A stretch of 20,491 nt of DNA from JBKEDC01 sp047975205 (GCA_047975205.1 JBKEDC010000026.1:1-20491); one strand, 5' to 3'; shown: positions 8,104 to 16,072, counted from the first letter of the stretch. Numbers and translations: made by a program. The notes: a model not told the origin generated them from the letters alone.

Positions 8104-9246
8104 GTTTGCATTATTAACCTTAACCAGATTAAGAACTTTAAATCAGGAACGTATATCAACCAGGGTTATTACAAAAGTTTTCAGCCAACTTTTCTAAACA
8201 AGCAATGGTTGTTAAACGACATGGAGATTCAACAACTCCTTTCTCAGGCAGACCGCCAGATAGGACGACTAGATATGTATTCAGAATACATACCAAATAT
8301 TGAACTTTTTATTAGTATGCATGTGGCGAAAGAAGCTACTCAAAGCAGTAAAATAGAAGGGATTCAAACCAATATTGAGGATGCTTTCTTAGAGAAAGAG
8401 GACTTAGGTAAAGAGCGTAGAGATGATTGGGAAGAGGTTCAAAATTATATCTCTGCTATGAATCAAGCTATCGCAGAACTTGATCGGCTACCACTATCCT
8501 CAAGGCTCATTCGAGATACTCACCGCATCTTACTGAAAAGCGTTCGTGGACAACACAAATTACCGGGAGAATTTCGACGCAGTCAGAATTGGATAGACGG
8601 AGCAAGTATTAATAATGCCTCCTTTATTCCTCCTGAATGCTCTTCTATTCCGGAATTAATGAATGATTTGGAGAAGTTTGTACACAATGAAGATTTTTTC
8701 TTTCCGGATTTACTAAAGATTGCTCTTATTCATTATCAATTCGAAACAGTTCACCCATTTCTAGATGGAAACGGACGGGTTGGAAGGTTGCTCATTACAT
8801 TATACCTAGTGGATAAAAATATTTTGAAAAGCCCGATCCTTTATTTATCTGATTTTTTTGAGCGAAACAGGACTTTATACTATGATAAGCTGATGCGAGT
8901 TCGAACGCATAATGATATTACGCAATGGTTCAAATTCTTCTTAGAGGGTGTCATTGATACCGCAAAAAATGCTATTAAAACCTTTGATGCAATCTTGAGA
9001 TTGAAAAAAGAAAAAGAAGAACTCGTTCAAGGTAGCTACAGAAGTCATCATATCTTAAAAATACTAGAAAGTCTATATCAGAACCCGATTACGAATGCAC
9101 CTAAAGTGGTAAATATTACGAGTATTTCGATGCCAACTGCCTATAAAATAATTCGGGAAATGGAAGAGTTCGGCATCCTAAAAGAAATTACAGGGAGTAA
9201 GAGGGGGCAAACTTTTGCTTTCGAACCATATATCAACCTATTCTAG
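8101..9246 (+). CDS. Fic-domain protein (probable AMPylator) with C-terminal HTH
   Basis: Fic enzymes usually transfer AMP from ATP to a hydroxyl side chain of a target protein. The catalytic motif HPFLDGNGRVGR (from His218) is complete, with the catalytic histidine. An N-terminal inhibitory motif of the (S/T)xxxE(G/N) type is present as SSKIEG (82-87), making this a self-inhibited class II Fic. The N-terminal Fic_N-type region begins around TYINQGYYKSF. The C-terminal 60-70 residues (ITNAPKVVNITSISMPTAYKIIREME) look like a winged helix-turn-helix. The start is unsure: there is no ATG until residue 41, which is too late for the fold. TTG at 8101 overlaps a -7 box, and an ATT at 8128 would give a natural N-terminus (I/M)KNFKSGTY. 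No antitoxin gene is adjacent. The target is unknown. Confidence 0.9.
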   Translation: MVCIINLNQIKNFKSGTYINQGYYKSFQPTFLNKQWLLNDMEIQQLLSQADRQIGRLDMYSEYIPNIELFISMHVAKEATQSSKIEGIQTNIEDAFLEKEDLGKERRDDWEEVQNYISAMNQAIAELDRLPLSSRLIRDTHRILLKSVRGQHKLPGEFRRSQNWIDGASINNASFIPPECSSIPELMNDLEKFVHNEDFFFPDLLKIALIHYQFETVHPFLDGNGRVGRLLITLYLVDKNILKSPILYLSDFFERNRTLYYDKLMRVRTHNDITQWFKFFLEGVIDTAKNAIKTFDAILRLKKEKEELVQGSYRSHHILKILESLYQNPITNAPKVVNITSISMPTAYKIIREMEEFGILKEITGSKRGQTFAFEPYINLF

Positions 9247-9367
9247 TTCTTCAGTAGAAATTACTATTCCCCAAAAGGTTTATCAAACACATTTCTCATG
9301 AACATGAGCTAGCTATTAGCTACCAAGTCTTAAGGTTTTTCTTGCCTACTATCGACATAACTGCCCA

Positions 9368-10185
9368 CTATCTCCCAAACACAAAGCGTATGGTACCTAA
9401 ACTTGCGGGTAGCACAATACTACCGTGGTTCTCATTTTTAAATACTACTGATTTAGTTCTTAAACCCGACAGTAGTTGCTTATTTAGATAATCTGTACAA
9501 AACTTCATTGTGGTGCTATGCAAGTTAGCATCTATCTGTTCTTCGCTATTGCTCGCCATAGATACATACAATGTTTTTCCATCGGCATCAATAGCACTCC
9601 ACCTTTTTGCACAATCTTTAAATAGCACATCATTATTCCACCAAAAACTAGGGTCATGTGCAATATAGGCATCAAAAGCCTGAGTGTGGTGAATGAACGT
9701 GTACATTGTGAATAAACCGCCGAATGAATGTCCTAGCAACATATTATTTCCACTCGTTCGATAGGTGTTATTTATCTTTATCCGAAGCTCTTGTGTGAGG
9801 AATTGCAAAAAATTTTCTGCACCACTGCTTGTAGGGTGATATCCCTTGAAACGTTCTAAGCTGTTTGTTGGTGTAAAATCTCTTGCCCTGTCAGTATTCA
9901 ATATACCTATTATAATAAACGGATTTCCCGTTCCCCCTTTTACCTTCAACTGATTTTTCAATGGCAACCAAAGAGTAGAAGTTTCTATCACCATCTAGCA
10001 AATACAATACCGGATAAGATTTATTGAGGTCTTTTTTATAACCATCCGGAAGATACACCCAGTATGCTCTATCTTCATTTAAAATGACGGAATGCATGCC
10101 TCTTCGTACCTATCTGGATTGGCTCATTTTGTGCATGAACAGAAAACGATACGTACATCAGGGAGAGAAAGAGTATGATTCTCAT
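9368..10185 (-). pseudogene. Alpha/beta-hydrolase esterase (Fes/IroE/esterase D type), two frameshifts
   Basis: Three minus-strand frames join into one esterase. Frame 1, from the ATG at 10185, gives a signal peptide (MRIILFLSLMYVSFSVHAQ, cleavage at VHA-Q) and ends at a TGA at 10075. Frame 2, open to 10097, gives SVILNEDRAYWVYLPDGY and YPVLYLLDGDRNF. Frame 3 (to 9368) gives GNPFIIIGILNTDRARDFTP, the nucleophile elbow GHSFGG and a late His in NENHGSIV. Each junction needs the loss of one base on the minus strand: near 10098-10103, and in the run of five C at 9933-9937. With those changes the protein would be about 270 residues and complete. Either it is a recent pseudogene or there are two sequence errors. 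It follows the glutaminyl cyclotransferase gene by 9 bases. Confidence 0.75.
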
Positions 10186-10194
10186 GATACAACT

Positions 10195-11259
10195 TTATTT
10201 TTCTACGAATTGCACTTCTAATATTTTGTCGAAATACTTTCCTGTGATATATATTTTCCCATTCGATTTATCTATGGCTATTCCGTTTAACACATCTGCA
10301 TCAGCAACATTTCCCAACAATGAGAATATCTGAGAACAATCTATCTTAGCCAAAACTTCACCTGTTTTTGCATCAACCTTTAGAATAAGGTTAGTCATCC
10401 ACACATTCGCATAAATCACTCCATTATAATATTCCAATTCGTTGATATTTCTTATCGCTCCCTTGTTATCGCAAACTGCAATTCGGCGCACTACCTCATA
10501 AGTATCCTTATCAAAAACATCGATAAATTCTGTCCCATCAGATTTTATGAGATTTTTTCTATCATTGGTAAGCCCCCATCCTTCTTTGTTGGAATATGAG
10601 AAAGTATCTATTTGTTTCAGCGTCTGATAATCATACACAAATCCCACCTTTGCTTTATAGGTCAGCTGATATATCTTATTATTTAAAATCGTCAACCCTT
10701 CTCCAAAATATTTCTTATCTAAAGGTATTTCTCTTTTAATTTTCCCCGTTTTTAAATCGAATTCATAAATCCCGGATGCACCATTATTACCCGTACTTTC
10801 ATAAAATTCACCGTTATAAACCTCAAGTCCTTCCGTAAAATGTGTGGGGTTGTGTGGGTAGCTTGCCACTACCTTCATTTGTAGTTCTACCGGTGCTTCC
10901 GTGGATAATACATCTATGTTCTTAAAGTTTACGCCCTCTTGTCCATCATCCTTTACCGCCACTATCTTTAATTGGTGTCTGCCCAATTGGGTTAGTTTAT
11001 CTATTTCATGAGTGAATGAAGTAGCTGTAGATGTGTAAACCAATTCGTTATCGAGGTACAGCTCTGCTTTTTGCAGCTTTCCTCCATTCAATTTTATAAT
11101 CACATCGACCTTTAGCGAACTTCCTAAGGGCAATTGCTCTGCGGAAACCTCTATTTTTGAGACAGGTTTTCTTGATTTCTCAGAAGAAATACTATTGCAC
11201 GAAGCTGCCACACTTAGCATTAGGCATACTACGATGGATATGAATCGATTTACTTTCAT
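10195..11259 (-). CDS. Glutaminyl-peptide cyclotransferase lipoprotein
   Basis: This 354-residue protein starts with a lipoprotein signal whose lipobox is VAASC (Cys21). Residues about 33-120 form an Ig-like beta domain (KIEVSAEQLPLGSSLKVDV to GVNFKNIDVLS). Residues about 128-354 match the beta-propeller glutamine cyclotransferase family (PF05096 type), with the hallmark opening HNPTHFTEGLEVYNGEFYES (136-155), FGEGLTILNNKIYQLTY, KSDGTEF, INELEYYNGVIYANVW and a final LNGIAIDKSNGKIYITGK. The family converts N-terminal glutamine to pyroglutamate. The lipid anchor puts it in the envelope, perhaps acting on secreted proteins with N-terminal Gln; several signal peptides in this window leave exactly such a Gln after cleavage. 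It is followed after 9 bases by the broken esterase gene. Confidence 0.88.
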   Translation of the reverse strand: MKVNRFISIVVCLMLSVAASCNSISSEKSRKPVSKIEVSAEQLPLGSSLKVDVIIKLNGGKLQKAELYLDNELVYTSTATSFTHEIDKLTQLGRHQLKIVAVKDDGQEGVNFKNIDVLSTEAPVELQMKVVASYPHNPTHFTEGLEVYNGEFYESTGNNGASGIYEFDLKTGKIKREIPLDKKYFGEGLTILNNKIYQLTYKAKVGFVYDYQTLKQIDTFSYSNKEGWGLTNDRKNLIKSDGTEFIDVFDKDTYEVVRRIAVCDNKGAIRNINELEYYNGVIYANVWMTNLILKVDAKTGEVLAKIDCSQIFSLLGNVADADVLNGIAIDKSNGKIYITGKYFDKILEVQFVEK

Positions 11260-11364
11260 GGTATGGTGTTTATATGATGTTCCAAAAGTAGAAAAACCCT
11301 TGGTTTATTGAAAATTTGATTTTGTCTTTACCGTTTGACTAAAATAATAATAAGCAGTGTAACA

Positions 11365-11403
11365 AAAAAATCCCATCTCGCATAAGGCGAGATGGGATTT
11401 TTT
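11365..11403 (-). terminator. Terminator of the tyrA-aroA(Q) operon
   Basis: The arms AAAAAATCCCATCTCGC (11365-11381) and GCGAGATGGGATTTTTT (11387-11403) are perfect 17-bp complements with a 5-base loop. Read on the minus strand, the hairpin ends in a T run. It lies 26 bases past the stop of the DAHP synthase gene. Because both flanks are A/T runs, it could also work in the plus direction. Confidence 0.9.
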
Positions 11404-11428
11404 ATCATTACCTACTTTAGTTCTATAT

Positions 11429-12520
11429 CTATTCGTTATCTAATATTTCCGTTTGCATGCGCACCGAATCTTCATGAATAAGTTGAAACAGAATTTGAAC
11501 AAAAGTTTTGTTTAGTTCTAAACGCTCGCCTGTTGTCACACGGTTATGCATCAATTCTGTCCATCTATTCATTTGAAGAGCTGTAACATTATTTTCACGC
11601 TTATACTTTCCGATTTCTTTGGCTATCTGCACTCGGTTAGCCAATGTGGTAAGCAGCTCTTCATCTAGTGCATCGATACGGTTTCGAAGTAAATCCAGTT
11701 GTGTTTCAAACTGTATATTATCTACTCTTTCATTTCGAATAATCAGCTTATCCAGCATAGCAAATAAAACGGTCGGAGTTAATTGCTGACCGGCATCACT
11801 CAAAGCACAGCTTGGATCTCGATGAGACTCTACCATTAAGCCGTCCATACCTAAATCGAATGCTTTTTGAGATATTTCTTGCAAATATTCACGTTTACCG
11901 GCAATATGACTAGGATCGCAAATAACCGGCAATTGAGGCATTAGCCTGCGAAGCTCGATAAATGTTTGCCAATTCGGATAGTTGCGGTATTTTGTTTCTC
12001 GGAATGGTGTAAATCCTCTGTGAATACCTACTAGTTTCGTAATCCCTACCCGATTTAATCGTTCAATAGCACCCATCCAAAGCTGCACATCCGGGTTTAC
12101 CGGATTTTTTACCATCACAACTGCATCAGTACCTTTCAATACATCAGCAATTTCTTGCACTACGAAAGGAGAAGCTGTAGAGCGTGCGCCAATCCATAAC
12201 ACATCTAATCCGGCTTTAAGTGCAGCCTCTGTGTGTTGGGCATTTGCCACTTCTGTGCCCACACGCAAGCCTGTTTCTTGCTTCACTTGCTTCAGCCAAT
12301 CTAATCCAACTTGCCCAACTCCTTCAAAAGAGCCCGGGCGCGTTCTAGGCTTCCACACACCGCCGCGATATACAAATACACGTGGGTCTTTAGCCAATTG
12401 ACGAGCAGTATCCATGGCTTGTTCTTCAGTTTCTAAGCTGCAAGGTCCCGCAACTAATAAAGGGTTGTTAATTTCCGGCAACCATTCTTTGATTGGTTTC
12501 ACTTCTATTTCTGAACTCAT
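11429..12520 (-). CDS. Bifunctional DAHP synthase / chorismate mutase
   Basis: The 363-residue enzyme joins the first step of the shikimate pathway (erythrose 4-phosphate plus PEP to DAHP) to chorismate mutase, the branch step to prephenate. The N-terminal DAHP synthase (about 1-260, KDO8P-synthase-like type Ibeta) shows LVAGPCSLET (22-31), GGVWKPRTRPGSFEGVG (53-69), LWIGAR, ICDPSHIAGKRE and ESHRDPSCALSDAGQQL. The C-terminal AroQ-type chorismate mutase (about 275-355) shows LRNRIDALDEELLTTLANR and AKEIGKYKRENNV. Such fusions usually let the mutase domain sense prephenate or chorismate to control the synthase. The start ATG overlaps the tyrA stop (ATGA, 12517-12520), so translation is coupled. 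The operon is governed by the leader upstream of tyrA. Confidence 0.95.
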   Translation of the reverse strand: MSSEIEVKPIKEWLPEINNPLLVAGPCSLETEEQAMDTARQLAKDPRVFVYRGGVWKPRTRPGSFEGVGQVGLDWLKQVKQETGLRVGTEVANAQHTEAALKAGLDVLWIGARSTASPFVVQEIADVLKGTDAVVMVKNPVNPDVQLWMGAIERLNRVGITKLVGIHRGFTPFRETKYRNYPNWQTFIELRRLMPQLPVICDPSHIAGKREYLQEISQKAFDLGMDGLMVESHRDPSCALSDAGQQLTPTVLFAMLDKLIIRNERVDNIQFETQLDLLRNRIDALDEELLTTLANRVQIAKEIGKYKRENNVTALQMNRWTELMHNRVTTGERLELNKTFVQILFQLIHEDSVRMQTEILDNE

Positions 12521-13410
12521 CTCTTATATAGTTTAATTATTTTCTTTTCATTTTTTATCATCGTTGAATTATTTCCTTGTAATACTTCTCGAATAGAGAC
12601 TGCATTATTCATCAAATCATACATCTTTGATTCGTCATGGGCGATACTTTCTCTCAGCTCTTGCAAATGGTTCATATAGCAATCTATACTTTCAAGTACA
12701 TTCTTTTTATTATCTTGAAAGATAGGCCCCCACATGCTGGGTGCACTCTTCGCCAAACGTACAGTTGAATTAAACCCACCACTCGCCAAATCAAAAATAA
12801 TATCTCCACTTTCTTTTGCCAAAGCTGCATTAGCCAGAGCATAAGCTACCACATGAGGTAAGTGTGAAATATAAGCCGTGGTATGGTCTTGTTCATCAGA
12901 AGTGGTATAGGCAATACTTGAACCTATAGTTTGAAACATTTTTTCAGCCAAAGCTAAATGTTGAGGAGCACTTAAATAGTCATCACAGATAATAGTCACC
13001 TTATCTCTAAACAAATTGGGTAATGCCGCTTGAGGACCAGAGTTTTCAGTGCCCGACATGGGATGTGCAGCTACATAATTATGCCGACGAGGATGTTGAA
13101 CCACAGTCTCTGCAATACTTTTCTTCGTAGAACCCAAATCGATTACTGTAGTCGTTCCATCAATGAGATTTAACACCTCAGGCAATAGTTTTTTCACCTG
13201 ATTAACCGGTATAGCCAATATAATCACATCGGCTTTTGCAGCAGCTTCATTCAGCGAACACAGCTCATCTACGAGCCCTAAATCTAAGGCCTTATCTGCA
13301 TGCCCTTTTTGGGCATCAACACCCAATAAATTTGTTGCGAAGTGATGATTTCTCAAATCAATGGCTAACGAGCCTCCTATCAATCCCAATCCTACTATAG
13401 CTACTATCAT
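12517..13410 (-). CDS. tyrA: Prephenate dehydrogenase
   Basis: TyrA oxidatively decarboxylates prephenate to 4-hydroxyphenylpyruvate, the tyrosine branch. The 297-residue protein opens with a Rossmann nucleotide loop GLGLIGGS (7-14), with Asp32 after strand 2 suggesting NAD+ preference. AAHPMSGTENSG (114-125) and SHLPHVVAYALANA are the family's conserved active-site segments, including the catalytic histidine. No mutase or ACT domain is attached; the mutase is fused to the next gene. It overlaps that gene by 4 bases. The ATG lies 18 bases past a terminator hairpin in its leader, so expression depends on read-through. It has no Shine-Dalgarno sequence. Confidence 0.95.
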   Translation of the reverse strand: MIVAIVGLGLIGGSLAIDLRNHHFATNLLGVDAQKGHADKALDLGLVDELCSLNEAAAKADVIILAIPVNQVKKLLPEVLNLIDGTTTVIDLGSTKKSIAETVVQHPRRHNYVAAHPMSGTENSGPQAALPNLFRDKVTIICDDYLSAPQHLALAEKMFQTIGSSIAYTTSDEQDHTTAYISHLPHVVAYALANAALAKESGDIIFDLASGGFNSTVRLAKSAPSMWGPIFQDNKKNVLESIDCYMNHLQELRESIAHDESKMYDLMNNAVSIREVLQGNNSTMIKNEKKIIKLYKR

Positions 13411-13428
13411 TGTGCTTAATTAATAAAA

Positions 13429-13457
13429 AAAGTCCCGAGATTAATGCTCGGGACTTT
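13429..13457 (-). terminator. Leader terminator (attenuator) upstream of tyrA
   Basis: In the minus-strand transcript the first arm AAAGTCCCGAG (13457-13447) pairs perfectly over 11 bp with CTCGGGACTTT (13439-13429) around a 7-base loop, followed directly by a T tract (to about 13424). It lies between the leader ORF stop (13487) and the tyrA ATG (13410), inside the transcribed leader, so it should stop transcription before tyrA unless prevented. No other gene upstream needs it as an ordinary terminator. Confidence 0.85.
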
Positions 13458-13486
13458 AGTAGTATTTTATATTTTAGACAATACGA

Positions 13487-13555
13487 TTACTGCTCAACCC
13501 CGTTTTGTAAGGTAAAGTAATAAAACCAGTAATAGAATGAATTGCCTAAATACAT
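13487..13555 (-). CDS. Aromatic leader peptide of the tyrA operon
   Basis: A 22-codon ORF begins ATG at 13555 and ends TAA at 13487. The peptide opens MYLGNS, then has eight aromatic residues in a row, FYYWFYYF (codons 7-14), and ends TLQNGVEQ. In total it has five Tyr, three Phe and one Trp. It starts 23 bases past a -7 box and precedes a transcript terminator, with the aromatic biosynthesis genes tyrA and DAHP synthase-chorismate mutase just beyond. A purine-rich AAGAAAG lies ahead of the ATG. The cluster would stall ribosomes when charged aromatic tRNAs are short, as in phe and trp leaders of other bacteria. That it is translated is inferred. Confidence 0.82.
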   Translation of the reverse strand: MYLGNSFYYWFYYFTLQNGVEQ

Positions 13556-13578
13556 TTTGCTTTCTTATAATTACACAA

Positions 13579-13607
13579 CAAATGTAGCTATAAATTCTAA
13601 AATCAAA
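13579..13607 (-). promoter_or_regulatory. Promoter of the tyrA leader
   Basis: On the minus strand a -33 TTTG (13607-13604) is followed after 17 bases by TACATTTG (13586-13579), an exact TAnnTTTG -7 box. Transcription would begin near 13572, giving about 16 untranslated bases before the leader ATG. This is the best matching -33/-7 pair in the window. Confidence 0.65.
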
Positions 13608-14006
13608 AGCATTCCTCTGTTTTTATTCAAAATTTAATTGTTTTTATCATCCTTATTATATACAAGTACACATTTACTTTACACATCTCGAGAATTGAGC
13701 AATACAGTATATTATATTTCAACTCTAAAATTAGTCGAACTGACGGCCATCAATTAGTCATGTATAATTATAAAAGTATAAAAATAATTATATGCATAAT
13801 TATACAAAAATTCACGCCATATACAGCAATTTGAAGCAACTCTCACAAACATTAGCGTTTCTTTTTCATTAAAAATACACTATTTCACAATAAAACTAGC
13901 ACTATTAAGAACAAAATGTTGTTATTTTGTATCAAAATGTCAGCCTAACCTTACATAAACATATATTGTATAAATAAAACCAAAACACAACGATTAAGAA
14001 CTAAAA
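13608..14006. other. AT-rich divergent region, tyrA leader to porin gene
   Basis: No ORF or RNA gene is supported. It contains two nested AT dyads: TGTATAATTAT (13761-13771) with ATAATTATACA (13796-13806), and ATAATTAT (13784-13791) with ATAATTAT (13796-13803). These may be regulator sites for the porin gene 200 bases downstream. No exact TAnnTTTG box is seen on the plus strand; TATTTTG at 13923-13929 is one base short. Confidence 0.4.
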
Positions 14007-15230
14007 ATGAAAAACATGCAATTAAGACTAAAAAGTTTAGCCATGCTGACGGTATTGTTACTGGGTGGCTTTTGTGCAAAAGCACAAGACGAAAGTGTTG
14101 AAAAGGAAAAGCTTCATGTTAAGGTAGGCGGCTTGGTTCGTTACAACTACAACGTCTCAGAGTGGAAAGATCAACAAGTGCACCGTGGTGGTGATTTCGG
14201 TTCTGATGTATTTGGTGTAAATGCTTACGCAACTTATGGAAAACTTTATTTAGACGCTGAGTATCGTATTCAGAATCCGGGAAGCGGTGGCGGATTTCTT
14301 CGCCGTGGTTATTTTGGTTATAAAATTAATGACAATAATGAAATCAAACTCGGTATGGTTGCAGTTCCTTTTGGTAACCACAATCTGAACTCACACAGTT
14401 TCTTCTTTAGTTCTGACTACTACTACGGCTTGGAAGATGACTGGGATATGGGTGTTACTTATACTCATAATACCGGAGATTGGACTTTTGATCTCGGGTT
14501 CATGAAAAATGCAGAGGACCGATCACTAGGTAATAATAGTGATGTATCATACAGCAGATACGGTTATGACGTGGCCTCAATGTCAACTACCACAACAGAT
14601 GCCGGAGGTAACGAGGTAACAACTCTCAGCTATCGCAACAAAGAAGCCAATCAAATTAATGGTAGAGTTTTGTACCACTTTGGCAATGGTTCTAACTGCT
14701 CAAATTACATCGGAGCATCAGCTGAATGGGGACAGTTATATAACATCGATGCAGAGGACTTTGGCGATCACTATGCTTGGGGAGCTCATTATGATGGGTA
14801 TTACGGCAATTGGAATCTTAAAGCTCAGGTTACTCAGTATAAGTACAACCCCCTTTACCAAGACGGTGAAACAGAAGGCATGATTGTTATGGCTGCCTAT
14901 GGCTCTCCGGAATATGTTGCAGCAAAGTCAACCAACTACACTACAAGTTTAACCTATAGTCTCAACCTAAAAAAATCAAAATATTTCGATAAAATATTAT
15001 TCTACAATGAATTCAGTGTGATGGATAAAGCTAATAAAGACTTTGCCAACTCACTTATAAATACTTGTGGTGCATGTATCTGTGCCGGTCCTCTCATTAT
15101 TTATGTGGACTATGTAATGGGTAAAAACGATTCTGCTTTGGGCAACAATTCAGAGCATGCATTTGCAGAAGGTGACCCCAATGCTCCTTGGAATCGTCGT
15201 TTGAATATCAACATGGGATTCTATTTCTAA
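14007..15230 (+). CDS. Outer-membrane porin-like beta-barrel protein
   Basis: The 407-residue protein has a signal peptide with cleavage at AKA-Q (after residue 26). The mature part is a run of alternating, aromatic-rich beta strands (YATYGKLYLDAEYRIQ, RRGYFGYKINDNNEIKLGM, WDMGVTYTHNTGDWTFDLGF) and ends in NINMGFYF, with the terminal Phe typical of barrel proteins that BAM inserts. Length and pattern resemble phosphate-selective-porin-like proteins, but I cannot name the substrate. A cysteine cluster CGACIC (354-359) near the C-terminus is unusual for a barrel. A second Met at codon 4 is an equally good start. A terminator hairpin follows, so it is probably a single-gene unit. Confidence 0.8.
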   Translation: MKNMQLRLKSLAMLTVLLLGGFCAKAQDESVEKEKLHVKVGGLVRYNYNVSEWKDQQVHRGGDFGSDVFGVNAYATYGKLYLDAEYRIQNPGSGGGFLRRGYFGYKINDNNEIKLGMVAVPFGNHNLNSHSFFFSSDYYYGLEDDWDMGVTYTHNTGDWTFDLGFMKNAEDRSLGNNSDVSYSRYGYDVASMSTTTTDAGGNEVTTLSYRNKEANQINGRVLYHFGNGSNCSNYIGASAEWGQLYNIDAEDFGDHYAWGAHYDGYYGNWNLKAQVTQYKYNPLYQDGETEGMIVMAAYGSPEYVAAKSTNYTTSLTYSLNLKKSKYFDKILFYNEFSVMDKANKDFANSLINTCGACICAGPLIIYVDYVMGKNDSALGNNSEHAFAEGDPNAPWNRRLNINMGFYF

Positions 15231-15250
15231 GCAAAATCTCCATTATATAT

Positions 15251-15288
15251 AACAAAGATGCCCCGATAACGAGGCATCTTTGTTGCGT
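15251..15288 (+). terminator. Terminator after the porin gene
   Basis: The arms AACAAAGATGCC (15251-15262) and GGCATCTTTGTT (15273-15284) are perfect 12-bp complements around a 10-base loop, 20 bases past the stop. The following T run (TTTT after GCG) is weak. Confidence 0.75.
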
Positions 15289-15424
15289 TTTACCTCATCC
15301 CATTTGATTTGATTACGAGTCTCATCGTGTAACTTAATCAAGAATTTATAAATAAATTCTTCCTTTGGCATGTATTTTGTACTGATAGATACGAAATAGA
15401 TGTTTAGTATAAAAAATTCAAGTC

Positions 15425-16015
15425 ATGAGAACCTTAATCAAAACAGCATTCCCATTAATGATTGCTCTACTTATCGCAAGCGCTGCTACTGCACAAGTAA
15501 ACAGCGACTTCAACAAAACATATGATTTTTCTAAAGTGAAAACTTATAAGTTCATAGGTTGGAATAAAAATAGTAATGAAACAATATCACCTACTGATGT
15601 TAAATCCATACAACGAGCTTTCAAAAACGAGCTCGACACCAGAGACTTAAAACAAGTAGAGTCAAACGCCGATGTAGAAATAAGCTTATTTGCCGTTGTT
15701 AATGAAAAAGAAAGTAAAGATGCTTATACTGACTTTACCGGAGCATACGGATATCCTCCTATGGGTTGGGGATGGGGATGGCGTTGTGGAATATGGGCTC
15801 GCCCATTAGGTGTAACTGCCGATACCAATATCGATACTGAATTTTACAAAGAAGGAACATTAGTTATCGACTTCTTCGACACGAAAACAAAAGACCTTAT
15901 ATACGAAGGACTATTCGAAAGCCAAATAAATGATAATGCTGCCAAACGAGCTGAAAAAACGCCCAAAAAAGTAGCAAAGATCATGAAAAAATTTCCTGTC
16001 AAAAAAGTAAAATAG
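15425..16015 (+). CDS. Secreted DUF4136-type protein
   Basis: This 196-residue protein has a signal peptide cut at ATA-Q (after residue 23). The mature part matches the DUF4136 pattern in Bacteroidota: an opening DFNKTYDFSKVKTYKFIGW, a middle segment on ageing of residues into a beta fold (ADVEISLFAVVNEKE), a Gly/Trp-rich loop (GYPPMGWGWGWR), and a closing EGTLVIDFFDTKTKDLIYEG strand pair. The function is unknown; it is probably periplasmic or outer-membrane associated. Unlike many relatives it has no lipobox cysteine. The tail is lysine-rich (KKVAKIMKKFPVKKVK). It stands alone between two terminators. Confidence 0.8.
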   Translation: MRTLIKTAFPLMIALLIASAATAQVNSDFNKTYDFSKVKTYKFIGWNKNSNETISPTDVKSIQRAFKNELDTRDLKQVESNADVEISLFAVVNEKESKDAYTDFTGAYGYPPMGWGWGWRCGIWARPLGVTADTNIDTEFYKEGTLVIDFFDTKTKDLIYEGLFESQINDNAAKRAEKTPKKVAKIMKKFPVKKVK

Positions 16016-16033
16016 GACAAGCATATTAGGAAT

Positions 16034-16072
16034 AAAAAGAGCCGCTTTCAGACTTTGAAACGGCTCTTTTTT
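16034..16072. terminator. Bidirectional terminator between DUF4136 gene and tnaA
   Basis: The stem AAAAAGAGCCG (16034-16044) pairs with CGGCTCTTTTT (16061-16071), continuing inward TTTCA/TGAAA after one bulged C. It has A and T runs on both sides, so it serves both convergent genes. Confidence 0.9.

Noticed and set aside
8101..9246. Fic plus partner as a toxin-antitoxin pair
   Set aside because: The inhibitory motif SSKIEG is within the Fic protein itself, and no small antitoxin gene flanks it.
13429..13457. Hairpin before tyrA as an ordinary terminator of an upstream minus-strand gene
   Set aside because: No minus-strand gene lies upstream in the 600 bases to the porin gene, which is on the other strand; only the leader ORF precedes it.
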